Below, in pieces: positions 9,091-18,589 of a DNA stretch of 64,000 bases (its first letter is position 1; each line of letters opens with the position of its first letter). A model generated the notes under the pieces. It was not told where the DNA came from. It did not search any database and saw only the letters and a program-made list of their open reading frames with translations. The stretch is from JAUILA01 sp050289805 (GTDB taxonomy: Bacteria; Bacteroidota; Bacteroidia; Cytophagales; Cyclobacteriaceae). A program made the translations under genes and the position numbers. The DNA is taken from assembly GCA_050289805.1 (NCBI GenBank), contig JBNKGL010000008.1:1-64000 (forward strand), given 5' to 3'.

Positions 9091-10200
9091 ATGAAAGGAA
9101 TTAAGCGCATCTACATAATCCAGTTGGTATTGTTTATTACCACCTTCATAACGGTAACCCTGTCCGGGGAATACTGGATGCGTGGCAAGCTCCCCTGGTT
9201 TACCGAATTCACCTGGCAGGATTTTCAGGAAGGCTTATTATTTACACTCCCTTTTCTTGGATTTTTAACGGTCCATGAATTCGGTCATTATTTTACCGCA
9301 CGAAAAAACAATGTTGACACCACGCTTCCGTATTATATTCCGCTTCCGCCGTTCTTTCTCGTGGGTACGCTGGGGGCGATCATTCGGATCAAGGAAAAGA
9401 TTCAATCGAAAAGAAAGTACTTTGACATAGGCATCGCGGGGCCTCTGGCAGGTTTTGTAATTGCGGTGTTATCGCTTGCATGGGGCTTTACCCATTTGCC
9501 GGATAAGTCCTACCTCTATGAGATTCACCCTGAATATGAGGAGCTGGGGATTGAGCACGGGGCGGAATTGACGGATTCAGATTCGGTGATCAACCTTGCA
9601 ATCGGTAAGAATCTGTTATATACAGCAATGGAGCAAACATTGCCGGGGGAGAATGATTTTGTCCCTCCGACGAATGAGATCATTCATTATCCCTTCCTTT
9701 TTGCGGGCTTCCTGGCGTTATTTTTTACAGCCCTGAATTTGCTTCCGATCGGGCAGCTGGATGGAGGTCATGTCCTCTACGGATTGATAGGGTGGAAGCC
9801 TCATTCCTATGTGGCGAGAATCATATTTTCAGCATTCCTGTTTTATGCAGGTCTTGGTTTATTCACCCCCAATGACACACCTGAAGAATTACTTTGGGCA
9901 CCGATTTATGTGGGATTCTTATATTATGTACTGAAGAGTTTCCGGAAACCCCCACAAACGACTCTGATGTATGCGCTCATCATGTTTACTGCGCAGTTTC
10001 TTATACCGATGATACATCCCGAAATTCATGGTTACAGTGGATGGCTTTTATTTGCGTTCATGATCAGCCGTTTAATTGGCATTGAACATCCCCGCGCCAA
10101 AGATGAGGAACCACTGAATAAGACAAGGCAGATCCTGGGATGGCTGGCGTTACTGATATTTGTAATATCCTTCAGCCCGGCGCCGTTTGTGATCAGTTAA
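9091..10200 (+). CDS. site-2-type membrane metalloprotease (M50)
   Basis: An intramembrane zinc protease of the S2P/M50 class. The zinc motif H62-E-F-G-H66 sits in a membrane segment, and the second site NLLPIGQLDGGH (Asp224 as third ligand) lies in a later helix. At least six hydrophobic helices are present. There is no PDZ domain between the two motifs, unlike RseP; the layout (FTARKNNVDTTLPYYIPLPP after the zinc motif) fits the FtsH-family-independent plant EGY-like and archaeal group. I chose ATG 9091 (MKGIKRIYII) over a TTG at 9049 because it gives a clean helix start. Likely clips membrane regulators; target unknown. Confidence 0.88.
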   Translation: MKGIKRIYIIQLVLFITTFITVTLSGEYWMRGKLPWFTEFTWQDFQEGLLFTLPFLGFLTVHEFGHYFTARKNNVDTTLPYYIPLPPFFLVGTLGAIIRIKEKIQSKRKYFDIGIAGPLAGFVIAVLSLAWGFTHLPDKSYLYEIHPEYEELGIEHGAELTDSDSVINLAIGKNLLYTAMEQTLPGENDFVPPTNEIIHYPFLFAGFLALFFTALNLLPIGQLDGGHVLYGLIGWKPHSYVARIIFSAFLFYAGLGLFTPNDTPEELLWAPIYVGFLYYVLKSFRKPPQTTLMYALIMFTAQFLIPMIHPEIHGYSGWLLFAFMISRLIGIEHPRAKDEEPLNKTRQILGWLALLIFVISFSPAPFVIS

Positions 10201-10201
10201 T

Positions 10202-12091
10202 TTACTTTCGGAAGATTTTCAGGGATTGCTGTTGTCCATCCTGAAGGGTGACCTGAAGGATAAACATGCCCGCATGGAACTGACTAAGATTGATGAGTAT
10301 GGGTTGAAACGCTTCCGCAGGATTTGCCAACCCGTTAACAATTGATTTTCCTGTTATGTCCATCACCTTCCAGGAGTGAATATTTCCTCTAAGCTGAAAA
10401 AGTCCGTCCTCACTCGGGTTAGGCCACAGTTGTAGTTTTTCTGAGATCAGCGGATCATTTCCAACAATAGTGTCATCCACTTTACCAAACACCGGACGGA
10501 TCATCAGGCTCCCCTGGACCAGTGAATTTTCTTCCCAAAGCTCATCCAGGTTATAGAACATGCGGTCTCCTGAAAAGGTGTTCAGGTCAAGGCCGAGCCC
10601 GAGCTCTCCGTTTGTGTTCTGCCGGTACCCGACATAGTAAGTGCCCTTCACTTCTACGGATTTATTAAATTCATACCGTACAAAGTTGTTGAGCCCCTCG
10701 AGGCGCTGAATCATGATCTGTTGCCTGAAGATGATATTTCCCGGAACGCCACTATCATCGTTCCAGATCATCAGGTCTACAGACTTACCGGCCGGTTCAT
10801 TGCCGGTAAAGGGGAAGTACATGTCTACCGCGGTAATTCTTGCGCTGTCGGGCAATGTCTCAAACTGTACCGCAAGACGGTCTGCCGCGAAATTAAGCCC
10901 GGCGGCCGCTTCCGCAGTGCCGTCATCATAGGCATACACGTCAGTGAGAAAATAGACAGACCGAAGCGTATCATTGATGGTGAAATCAATTGGGGCATAT
11001 TTGGAGGGGTCATAATCCCCGGAATCATTGATGGGCCTGTTATCTTCCGCATCCAGAATAATTTCAACGAATACCCGGGCTGAATCGGCGCCATCGATTC
11101 CGCTGAAATCAGCGAAAGGCTCGCGGATTACGACTTCTTCGGTCTGACCGATTCCAATCGGGCTTTCCAGAGGCTCAATAAACTGGCTGTCTGAAAACTG
11201 ATAATTATTTCCAAGGGTATCGGTAACATCAATCTGGTAGTTGAAATAATATTTATAGGCTTTATTCTGGTTGAAAACACCTGTTACCAGGTTTCTGATC
11301 CAGAAATTAGGTTCGATATTCTCACTGGAAATATAGTGTTGATAGGGAACGATAAAGTAATTCTGAAGGAATGACGTCAGCGGTTCGTTGATGGCACGAT
11401 CCGGGAAAGACGTATCACCCGAATTTCTGTTCCTGTTGATATAAATGTAATCGAGATTCCAGATATCAAACATCCCCGTTAGATTACCTACACTTTGAAA
11501 CCTGAATCGAAAGTTAGAATGCAGAAACTGTGCAGCGCTGATCGGCAATATATGCTCATGCCATTCGCCATCCATATTGATATCACCATCCAGCGGCCAA
11601 ACTGCAATCCAATTGCCCTGGTTATTCAGGAACTCCAGACGGAGCGAATCGTCACCATCGTTCGGAATATTCCCCAACCCACCGGCCTGGTAAAAAAAAC
11701 TCATATAAATATCGTCGGCGAAAGAATAGCCACTCAGGTTGATCGCCCTTGAGGAAAGGCTATCGACGAGACCGCTTGAAGAGCCGCTTCCATACGGCTG
11801 TCCCTTTACATCCAGGCCATCAAAACTGGCAACATTAAGGCTTGGAGGAGTAAAGGTGAGCCCGTCATTGATCCATACATTATCACTGTTTTGCCATCGG
11901 GTGGTATCCAGTGTTCGGGAGGCTGAAAAATCTTCCCAGAACGGGAGCAACAAGGGTTGATTTGCCACCTTGGCTGCAGAAGTTTTTTTTTGTCCAGGCT
12001 GATTCGACTCAAGCGGAATAATCCTGATCTGCGCCGTTGATGCAAAGAACGTCAGTAACAGGAGTCCGGTGATAACGAATCTGAGTTTCAT
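10202..12091 (-). CDS. T9SS-sorted secreted protein, 629 aa
   Basis: A signal peptide (MKLRFVITGLLLLTFFASTAQ) is followed by about 520 residues of beta-rich sequence with several Asp/Asn-rich loops. A C-terminal sorting domain begins near residue 557: LQLWPNPSEDGLFQL, then VMDITGKSI, and ends in LQVTLQDGQQQSLKIFRK. That pattern is the type A CTD that routes proteins through the type IX system to the cell surface. No catalytic motif was found; the middle resembles jelly-roll or immunoglobulin-type modules. Its ATG overlaps the PASTA gene's stop in TAATG, so the two are probably translated together, the PASTA gene being upstream. Confidence 0.85.
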   Translation of the reverse strand: MKLRFVITGLLLLTFFASTAQIRIIPLESNQPGQKKTSAAKVANQPLLLPFWEDFSASRTLDTTRWQNSDNVWINDGLTFTPPSLNVASFDGLDVKGQPYGSGSSSGLVDSLSSRAINLSGYSFADDIYMSFFYQAGGLGNIPNDGDDSLRLEFLNNQGNWIAVWPLDGDINMDGEWHEHILPISAAQFLHSNFRFRFQSVGNLTGMFDIWNLDYIYINRNRNSGDTSFPDRAINEPLTSFLQNYFIVPYQHYISSENIEPNFWIRNLVTGVFNQNKAYKYYFNYQIDVTDTLGNNYQFSDSQFIEPLESPIGIGQTEEVVIREPFADFSGIDGADSARVFVEIILDAEDNRPINDSGDYDPSKYAPIDFTINDTLRSVYFLTDVYAYDDGTAEAAAGLNFAADRLAVQFETLPDSARITAVDMYFPFTGNEPAGKSVDLMIWNDDSGVPGNIIFRQQIMIQRLEGLNNFVRYEFNKSVEVKGTYYVGYRQNTNGELGLGLDLNTFSGDRMFYNLDELWEENSLVQGSLMIRPVFGKVDDTIVGNDPLISEKLQLWPNPSEDGLFQLRGNIHSWKVMDITGKSIVNGLANPAEAFQPILINLSQFHAGMFILQVTLQDGQQQSLKIFRK

Positions 12092-12888
12092 TAATTTATT
12101 AGCATCGCCTGAGGTTCACTTCTTACCGTATCGGCTGGATTTCCCAGCCACAGGTCAATCGGATCACCCATTTTTATCTCAGTCCCTGCCTTGGGCGACT
12201 GACGGATGATCACTGCCCTTGTCCTTGCCGTATCCACTTCGAGAGAAACCTGCCCGATCTGCAGACTTGAACCAAGAATAATAAATGTGGCATCTTCATA
12301 ATTCTGACCGATAAGATTCGGTGTAGGTATATTTGACCTTGCAAAACCGTTTCCAACCACCAGGTCGATCACACTACCTTTGGGAAGCCGGTCACCGGCC
12401 GAAATTGGTTTTCCGTCATGGTACATCTCCAGAACGAGGTTCAGGAACGGACTTGGTTTATAGTCAATATTACCTCTCCGTAATTCATTGCTTTTAAGTA
12501 CAGCTTCCGCATTCCTCAGTGAAGACTGATTTACCAGGTCGGGAACAGGAACCGAAGGAGGGTTGACGCGGTTTACGGATATAAATATTTTGCGGCCTTC
12601 CTTTACCTTGGAGCCGGCTTTAGGGTATTGCTTTAATATTGTGAGCGGGGGAAAATCATCTGAATACGCTGAGTCATTAACCTCATATCTCAAATTACGC
12701 TGAACCACATACTGTTCCACGTTATCCATATGAATCCCTTCGAGATCAGGAACCGTAACTGTTTCCCCGTGATTGGTTTTGCTGGGAAGATAGACGAAAA
12801 AGAAAATGAGGAGCGCACCTAAAAGTAGCCCGGCCATAATCGCCAGGTTGATCAGCAGTGCTCTGAAATTATTTGAAAAAATATTCAT
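12091..12888 (-). CDS. membrane-anchored PASTA-domain protein, 265 aa
   Basis: One N-terminal membrane helix (about residues 10-33, LLINLAIMAGLLLGALLIFFFVY) is followed by three PASTA repeats outside the membrane: VTVPDLEGIHMDNVEQYV, VPVPDLVNQSSLRNAEAVL and SNIPTPNLIGQNYEDATFII, each ending in a basic or V-D-LWLG type strand. PASTA domains bind peptidoglycan stem peptides or beta-lactams in Ser/Thr kinases and PBPs. Here no kinase domain is attached and none is nearby. The gene follows ddl (D-Ala-D-Ala ligase) by about 60 bases on the same strand, which supports a link to the cell wall. It is translationally coupled to the T9SS cargo gene downstream. Confidence 0.9.
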   Translation of the reverse strand: MNIFSNNFRALLINLAIMAGLLLGALLIFFFVYLPSKTNHGETVTVPDLEGIHMDNVEQYVVQRNLRYEVNDSAYSDDFPPLTILKQYPKAGSKVKEGRKIFISVNRVNPPSVPVPDLVNQSSLRNAEAVLKSNELRRGNIDYKPSPFLNLVLEMYHDGKPISAGDRLPKGSVIDLVVGNGFARSNIPTPNLIGQNYEDATFIILGSSLQIGQVSLEVDTARTRAVIIRQSPKAGTEIKMGDPIDLWLGNPADTVRSEPQAMLIN

Positions 12889-12949
12889 GATTGGAGAAAT
12901 AACGCTCTAAAATATGCAATTCTTGTCTTCGTAAAAAATAAACCATTCA

Positions 12950-14011
12950 TCACCTTGTTTTCACAATCCGCTTATGTGCTTCATGCCGCTCGATTGCCAT
13001 GTCAATCAACTGGCTGATCAGGTCCGTAAAAGAAATTCCACGTTCTTTCCACATCATCGGAAACATGCTTGAATTTGTGAATCCAGGAATTGTATTGATC
13101 TCGTTAATCAGGATGGTGCCATCCTTTTTATAAAAAAGATCAACCCGTGCAAAATCCTCACAGTGCAGGGTCTTGTAGGTTTTTATTGACAGCTGCCGGA
13201 TTGATTCAGCAATATCATCCGGAATATCTGCAGGCACGACAATTTTTGCCGCTTCCGGGTCCAGGTATTTCGCTTCATAGGTATAGAACTCGTAATCCGG
13301 ACTTACCACCACCTCACCGGGCAGGGAGGCCTTAACATCCCGGTTTCCCATGACGGCGCATTCCAGTTCGCGTCCTTCAACAAATTCTTCAAAAAGCAGG
13401 GTGTCGTCAAATTTGAAGACTTCGTCCACAATGGCATCGAAACCTTTTTCTCCTTTTACTTTGAATACACCAACCGAGGAGCCCAGGTTCGCTGCCTTGA
13501 TCATAAAGGGCAGTCCGAGTTTCTTTTCGACATCACTAAATTTGATGGCCGCACGTTCTTCATAGGTAAAGGTGAGGAATTTGCTAACAGGTATCCCTGA
13601 TGCTTCCATGAGCTTTTTCGTATACAGCTTGCTCATGCTCATTGCCGAGCCCAGAACACCGGTTCCCACAAATGGCATTTCGAAAGTCGTGAGTAATCCC
13701 TGGATGCTTCCATCTTCCCCATCCGTACCATGCAATACGGGGAAAATAACATCGAAGTGTAAAATTTCGCTATTGAGCCTCATGAAGCCTTTTCTGGATC
13801 CTACCATGTTGAGTCTCAATGGTTCACCGCTGGAAATATCAGCATTAACTTCCTTTTTCAGGTACCAACCGCCGGTGCGCGAAATTCCAATGAGTGAAAC
13901 GTCAAAGCGGGACCGGTCGATAAATTCAAAAATATTTCTGGCAGAGTTGATGGATATCTCATGTTCAACTGATTTTCCGCCAAAAAGTATGGCTACGTGC
14001 AGCTTGCTCAT
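12950..14011 (-). CDS. ddl: D-alanine--D-alanine ligase
   Basis: A cytoplasmic ATP-grasp enzyme that joins two D-alanines for peptidoglycan precursors. Start VAILFGGKSVEHEISI is the classic N-terminal motif. HGTDGEDGSIQG, the ATP-grasp core near MIKAANLGSSVGV, and EINTIPGFTNSSMFP near the C-terminus (metal and substrate binding) are all present. Length 353 is normal. ATG at 14011 follows the M43 protease stop by about 45 bases. PASTA gene lies downstream in the same direction. Confidence 0.96.
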   Translation of the reverse strand: MSKLHVAILFGGKSVEHEISINSARNIFEFIDRSRFDVSLIGISRTGGWYLKKEVNADISSGEPLRLNMVGSRKGFMRLNSEILHFDVIFPVLHGTDGEDGSIQGLLTTFEMPFVGTGVLGSAMSMSKLYTKKLMEASGIPVSKFLTFTYEERAAIKFSDVEKKLGLPFMIKAANLGSSVGVFKVKGEKGFDAIVDEVFKFDDTLLFEEFVEGRELECAVMGNRDVKASLPGEVVVSPDYEFYTYEAKYLDPEAAKIVVPADIPDDIAESIRQLSIKTYKTLHCEDFARVDLFYKKDGTILINEINTIPGFTNSSMFPMMWKERGISFTDLISQLIDMAIERHEAHKRIVKTR

Positions 14012-14055
14012 ATATGTAAAAAATAAAATTAACCTTCAAGATAATGCACTTTTCA

Positions 14056-17000
14056 TTAATATAATGCATGAATCAGCCTTTTTGAGAAGGAAAAAGTTTC
14101 CCCTTTTACCTGAATGATATAAACTCCCTGTTTTTGTTGATTCAAATCAAATTCATAGGTCTGATTCAGAACTTCTGAAAAGTTATTTTCAAATACAACC
14201 CGGCCAGTCAGGTCGATGACTCTCATATATACATTTTCCCGGGAGGGGAGGTTGAACGTTAGCTTAAACCTGCCATCAACAGAAGGATTCGGAAATAAGG
14301 TGCCGTTCACGGCTGCCACGGGGTCGTTTACAAAAAACTCGATATTATCAATGAACATAGCCCCGGCATTGCCATTGATACCAAGAAAGGCAATATTCAG
14401 ATTATTCAGGTCCAAATATGCTGTCAGATCCAGCGTTATCTTTTCCCAATCCCCGGGTTGGGTAGGCACGTCTCCACCATTAAAGTCATTATTGCCCAGG
14501 TCAGAGCCAGATCTGGTAAACAAGACTTCATCGTATGAAACGCCGCAATCATCTGAGAGAAGTACGCTAAAGGAATCAAAGGTATCATTCACACGGCGAT
14601 AGGCGAAGTCGAAGGTAATGAATGCATCTGTTACACCGGCAAGAGAGAATTCAGGGCTGATCAGGTAATCAAAATCCCCCGGATCATTATTATTCTGATT
14701 AAAAAGCGCCATGGATAGGCCACTGCCCGTGGAAACCAATTCCCACCCGGGTGTAGCGGGTTGCGATAATGGAAGCCAGGCAGCTTTTTCCTCGGGATCA
14801 TAGCTTTCAAAATTTTCCCTGAACGGGATCTGAATTTCCTTGTCGCTTACTATGAATCTCCTGGTTAATTCTCCGGTTTCGCCAAGTCCTGTTCCTGTAT
14901 TGTTAATATTCCGAACCTGGGCGAAGAGCAGATGATATCCCAAACCGAGTGCGGGCATATCCGTGGTGATCTCGATCTCTTCCCCAACCGGGAGATTCCC
15001 ATTGAAGACATACGTACCCTGCGGCTGATTATCGATGCGCAGTTCTAATTCAAAATAGGTAATGGCGGTAGTTGTGGTATTGGTTATCCCGAAGGTGAGA
15101 GGTACGCTTTGATCTGAACAGTAGGAAGGTCCTGGCGATAGGAGTCTGACAGATGAACCAATGTCAAGCCTTACATTGTCGATATAGAGGTTGTTTCCAT
15201 AACCGTTGATACCCACAAATGCGAGTCTCACCTTGGTGCCCAGGTAGGGCAGGAGATTAATGACCTCTGTACGCCAGTCACTCGCACCGCCAGGGGTATA
15301 TGCCTGAGTCCTGGTGTTGGTGGTACGTAATGATGAACCCACCTTATAGAAAACAGTATCACTGGCGAATATCGGGGAGATGCAGTCTGATGTTGCAGTG
15401 ATCATCAATCCTTCGAAATTCGCATCCACACTGGGGTATCCTGAATAAGCTACATCAAAAATGAGGGAAGCCTGAGATACATCAGTCAAATCTATCACCG
15501 GAGAAATGAATAAGTCGAGCTCGCCATAATTTTCGTAGTCGAAAAAGTTCATGTAAAGGCTCTGGTTAAGTGCTGATCCATTGTCTGCCTGAATCAGTTT
15601 CCAGGTCTCCAATCCATCCGGGTTCTGAATGATCCATTCATTGGGTAAAGTATTGAAATCCAGGTCAACAGAAATCGATATCTCATCAGAAACTTCAATA
15701 GATTTTGATTTCCTGTCATTAAGTGAGTTGCCGTCCGGACCCCCGTTTACACTTGTGATGGCAAAAGCGATTTCTCCCGTATTGTCATATTCAATCACAG
15801 GCATCATAACGGCAGTAGCCTCACCGGGCGCCAGTGTGACATTTTCATTTTTGGTACCTATTACTGAACCGTCCTTTTCAATGGTTACAGAAAATGAAGT
15901 AACAGCATTGGTGCCGTAATTGCGCACGGTTATAATCGGCGCGAAAGGACCGGGGCATACAAATTCTGATGGAGTTTCAATCGCTTTCACACCCATGTCA
16001 TTCGCTACAAGAACCGGAGGGACCGCACCGAGGGAGGACTTGAGGCTAACGCGTCTTGGGCTGTTGTCGAGTACGATGCGCATACGGGCTTTCTGATCCT
16101 GTGTAAAAAGGTTCAGGCATGCGTCATTGGAGTAATCCATATAGTTCTGAAACATATCTGGCAGATCTCCGGGTCCTGTGGAGCAGCTGTTTGGTCCGGG
16201 AAAGGTACAGGGCACACCTGCGTTGGTATTCGGACTACCCTGAAGGGGTGTGTCATCGCAAAAGTCATCCATGCTGCAATCACCATCGCCCCATATATGC
16301 CGGAGTCCGAGGTAATGACCTACCTCATGGGTGGCCGTACGCCCCAGGTTGTATTGGTTGATAAGATTCGCGCCGGGAAATTTATCTTTTGAACCAAAAG
16401 CCTTGTAATCCACGATCACTCCATCGGTAAATGGATATTCACTGCCATTTTCCAGGCCTGCCAACCCTGATACGGGAAATTGAGCATATCCCAGGTAGTT
16501 ATCATTCAGGTCGGTAACCCAAATATTCAGATAATCCTCTGATGGCCAGTAACTCAGGTTTTTCAAGGCGTAGTTATCGGTAAGCTGCCAGATATTTTTA
16601 CCTCCTTGCTTGCGAACGATGCCATTGGTGGGAAGTCCTTCCGGATCACGTGCGGCAAGAACAAAATTCACTTCAATATCGGCGGCAATAGGTTCAAATA
16701 CTCCCGGTGTGTTCACCCGGTCGGCGTTTAGCCGTCTGAAATCCTCATTGAGGACTTCGATCTGAGAAAGGATCTGTTCCTCGGGCAGGTTGGTTCCATT
16801 GCCGATAAGCTCTCCCTCGTGGATAATATGAACTACAACAGGAATGGTAATAACTTCCTGAACAGATTGCGGTGATATTCCCGATGCATCGCGTTGCCGC
16901 TGCTGTGAAAGTTTTTCCTGCATCCAGGATTCAAAGGTTTCCGGGTCTTCAATGGATGGGTTTTGCATTTTCTGCAAATCCTGGAATGCCTTAATTCCGC

Positions 17001-17103
17001 ATTTTTCCTGTGCCAGAAGGGAAGATGAGCTTATGAATAGCAAAAAGCCTGTTAAAAACAGGCCAATGAAAAGAACAGATTTATTTTGCCGTGTTCTAGC
17101 CAC
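14056..17103 (-). CDS. secreted M43 (pappalysin-type) metalloprotease with T9SS domain
   Basis: A 1015-residue secreted zinc protease. After a signal peptide (cleavage near residue 31) comes a pro-region, then a metzincin domain: VVVHIIHEGE (about 89-98), zinc motif H259-E-V-G-H263-YLGLR-H269, and the Met-turn in QNYMDYSNDAC (about residue 318). Cysteine-rich loops (CSMDDFCDDTP) match M43B. From about residue 370 there are CARDB/Ig-like and MAM-like jelly-roll modules in two copies (DFNTLPNEW..., NFESYDPEE...). The C-terminus, LFPNPSVDGRFKLTFNLP... to the end, is a type A T9SS sorting domain. Expected on the cell surface, degrading proteins. Last gene of the minus-strand run starting at mrp; the NifU-like gene stops only two bases upstream. 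Confidence 0.92.
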   Translation of the reverse strand: MARTRQNKSVLFIGLFLTGFLLFISSSSLLAQEKCGIKAFQDLQKMQNPSIEDPETFESWMQEKLSQQRQRDASGISPQSVQEVITIPVVVHIIHEGELIGNGTNLPEEQILSQIEVLNEDFRRLNADRVNTPGVFEPIAADIEVNFVLAARDPEGLPTNGIVRKQGGKNIWQLTDNYALKNLSYWPSEDYLNIWVTDLNDNYLGYAQFPVSGLAGLENGSEYPFTDGVIVDYKAFGSKDKFPGANLINQYNLGRTATHEVGHYLGLRHIWGDGDCSMDDFCDDTPLQGSPNTNAGVPCTFPGPNSCSTGPGDLPDMFQNYMDYSNDACLNLFTQDQKARMRIVLDNSPRRVSLKSSLGAVPPVLVANDMGVKAIETPSEFVCPGPFAPIITVRNYGTNAVTSFSVTIEKDGSVIGTKNENVTLAPGEATAVMMPVIEYDNTGEIAFAITSVNGGPDGNSLNDRKSKSIEVSDEISISVDLDFNTLPNEWIIQNPDGLETWKLIQADNGSALNQSLYMNFFDYENYGELDLFISPVIDLTDVSQASLIFDVAYSGYPSVDANFEGLMITATSDCISPIFASDTVFYKVGSSLRTTNTRTQAYTPGGASDWRTEVINLLPYLGTKVRLAFVGINGYGNNLYIDNVRLDIGSSVRLLSPGPSYCSDQSVPLTFGITNTTTTAITYFELELRIDNQPQGTYVFNGNLPVGEEIEITTDMPALGLGYHLLFAQVRNINNTGTGLGETGELTRRFIVSDKEIQIPFRENFESYDPEEKAAWLPLSQPATPGWELVSTGSGLSMALFNQNNNDPGDFDYLISPEFSLAGVTDAFITFDFAYRRVNDTFDSFSVLLSDDCGVSYDEVLFTRSGSDLGNNDFNGGDVPTQPGDWEKITLDLTAYLDLNNLNIAFLGINGNAGAMFIDNIEFFVNDPVAAVNGTLFPNPSVDGRFKLTFNLPSRENVYMRVIDLTGRVVFENNFSEVLNQTYEFDLNQQKQGVYIIQVKGETFSFSKRLIHALY

Positions 17104-17105
17104 AG

Positions 17106-17393
17106 TTACAACATGTTATCAGGGAGTTTCGCATGAGGGTCATCAGGCTGCGTAATATTGATTGCTTCGACAGAAATTACCTCGGGAACTGATTTCTTAA
17201 TGGCCTCTTCAACACCTGCCTTTAACGTCATAGTAGACATGGGACAATTTCCGCATGCACCCAGAAGTTCTAGCCGCACCACCATATCATCCGTTAGCTC
17301 AAGAATTTTAACATTCCCCCCGTCAGTTTTCAGGTAGGGGCGAATATTATCCAGTGCCTCATCAATCCGTTTTACTATATCCTCTTTTTTCAT
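17106..17393 (-). CDS. NifU-like Fe-S scaffold/carrier, 95 aa
   Basis: A small stand-alone NifU C-terminal (Nfu) domain protein. It binds a [4Fe-4S] cluster at a dimer interface through Cys47 and Cys50 in GACGNCPMSTMTLK and delivers it to target enzymes. The N-terminal helix (IDEALDNIRPYLKTDGGNV) is typical. It sits 17 bases after the mrp gene, so both Fe-S carriers are likely made from one mRNA. Length is right for the single-domain form. Confidence 0.93.
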   Translation of the reverse strand: MKKEDIVKRIDEALDNIRPYLKTDGGNVKILELTDDMVVRLELLGACGNCPMSTMTLKAGVEEAIKKSVPEVISVEAINITQPDDPHAKLPDNML

Positions 17394-17410
17394 GTCGCTC
17401 CAGCAAGCAA

Positions 17411-18502
17411 TTATTGAACTTCAACTGTTTTTGTTCTGTCTTTTGTGGCATTCCGGATGGCTACCTGCTGTGCAAGTGATTCTGCCAAATTCCTGAATGC
17501 TTCACTCGATAATGTATTTTTCAGCGCTATCGGGTACCCCGAGTCACCGCTTTCACGTACTTCCTGTTCGATTGGCAGCTGACCCAGCAAGGGAACATCA
17601 TATTGCCTTGATAAGTTCTCACCACCCGATTCTCCAAAAATAAAATACTTTTTATCAGGTAGCTCCGGCGGAGTAAAGTAAGCCATATTTTCAACAATAC
17701 CCAAGACAGGCACATTGATCTGGGGCTGCCTGAACATTTGCAGTCCTTTCCTCGCATCTGCCAGTGCGACCTTCTGCGGAGTGGTCACAATAATTGCCCC
17801 TGTGACGGGTACCGTCTGAACCATCGTGAGATGAATATCGCTCGTGCCCGGAGGAAGATCAATCAGCAAATAATCCAGCGGTCCCCACAACGTATCACTG
17901 ATAAATTGCTTGAGCGCCGAACTTGCCATAGGTCCACGCCATACTACCGCGTTATCGGCGGGAGTCAAAAATCCAATTGACATTAGTTTTACCCCGTATT
18001 GCTCCAGGGGTATGATCATATTCTTCCCGTTTACCGGCTGAACTCCCGGCTGTTCATGCTCACAATTAAACATGACAGGGACACTCGGGCCATAGATATC
18101 TGCGTCGATCAGACCAACTGAAGCCCCTTGTTGGGCCAGTGAAACAGCGAGGTTTGCGGCGACAGTAGATTTTCCTACGCCACCCTTTCCCGAGGCGATC
18201 GCAATGATATTTTTAACATCCGGGAGAATCGGTCCATCGGCCCGGGTGGTCGTGACATTTGAAGTCATCAGGATCTCTGCCCTGATTTCAGGTGATAAAT
18301 GTTCATGGATTGCCCGTTCACAGTCCTTGCGGATCACTTCCTTCAGCGGGCATGCCGGGGTTGTGAGTACGACAGTAAATTTCACCGCATCACTAAATAC
18401 CTCGATATCCTTCACCATATTCAGCGTCACCAGATCCTTTTTCAAATCCGGATCAATTACCGTGGAAAGGGCCTTTTTTACATCTTCAATTCCGTACTTC
18501 AT
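17411..18502 (-). CDS. mrp: Mrp/ApbC-type Fe-S carrier ATPase
   Basis: A cytoplasmic P-loop ATPase that carries Fe-S clusters. Residues 1-90 form an MIP18 (DUF59) domain with Cys51 in TTPACPLKE. The deviant Walker A ASGKGGVGKST is at 103-113, with LIDADIYGPS and LLIDLPPGTSD following. The segment that in E. coli Mrp carries a CxxC pair after VENM has no cysteine here (VENMAYFTPPELPDKKYF, about 270-287), which I recall as usual for Bacteroidota. If so, cluster binding must use other residues or the partner NifU-like protein. Start ATG 18502; first gene of the run with the NifU-like gene. Confidence 0.93.
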   Translation of the reverse strand: MKYGIEDVKKALSTVIDPDLKKDLVTLNMVKDIEVFSDAVKFTVVLTTPACPLKEVIRKDCERAIHEHLSPEIRAEILMTSNVTTTRADGPILPDVKNIIAIASGKGGVGKSTVAANLAVSLAQQGASVGLIDADIYGPSVPVMFNCEHEQPGVQPVNGKNMIIPLEQYGVKLMSIGFLTPADNAVVWRGPMASSALKQFISDTLWGPLDYLLIDLPPGTSDIHLTMVQTVPVTGAIIVTTPQKVALADARKGLQMFRQPQINVPVLGIVENMAYFTPPELPDKKYFIFGESGGENLSRQYDVPLLGQLPIEQEVRESGDSGYPIALKNTLSSEAFRNLAESLAQQVAIRNATKDRTKTVEVQ

Positions 18503-18589
18503 ATTTCCAGTCTGTCCGTTCTTTGTTGAAACGTCAAAAATACGTCATTTATTCCCTTGCAGCAATGTATGAAGGATTCTTTTACCTGT

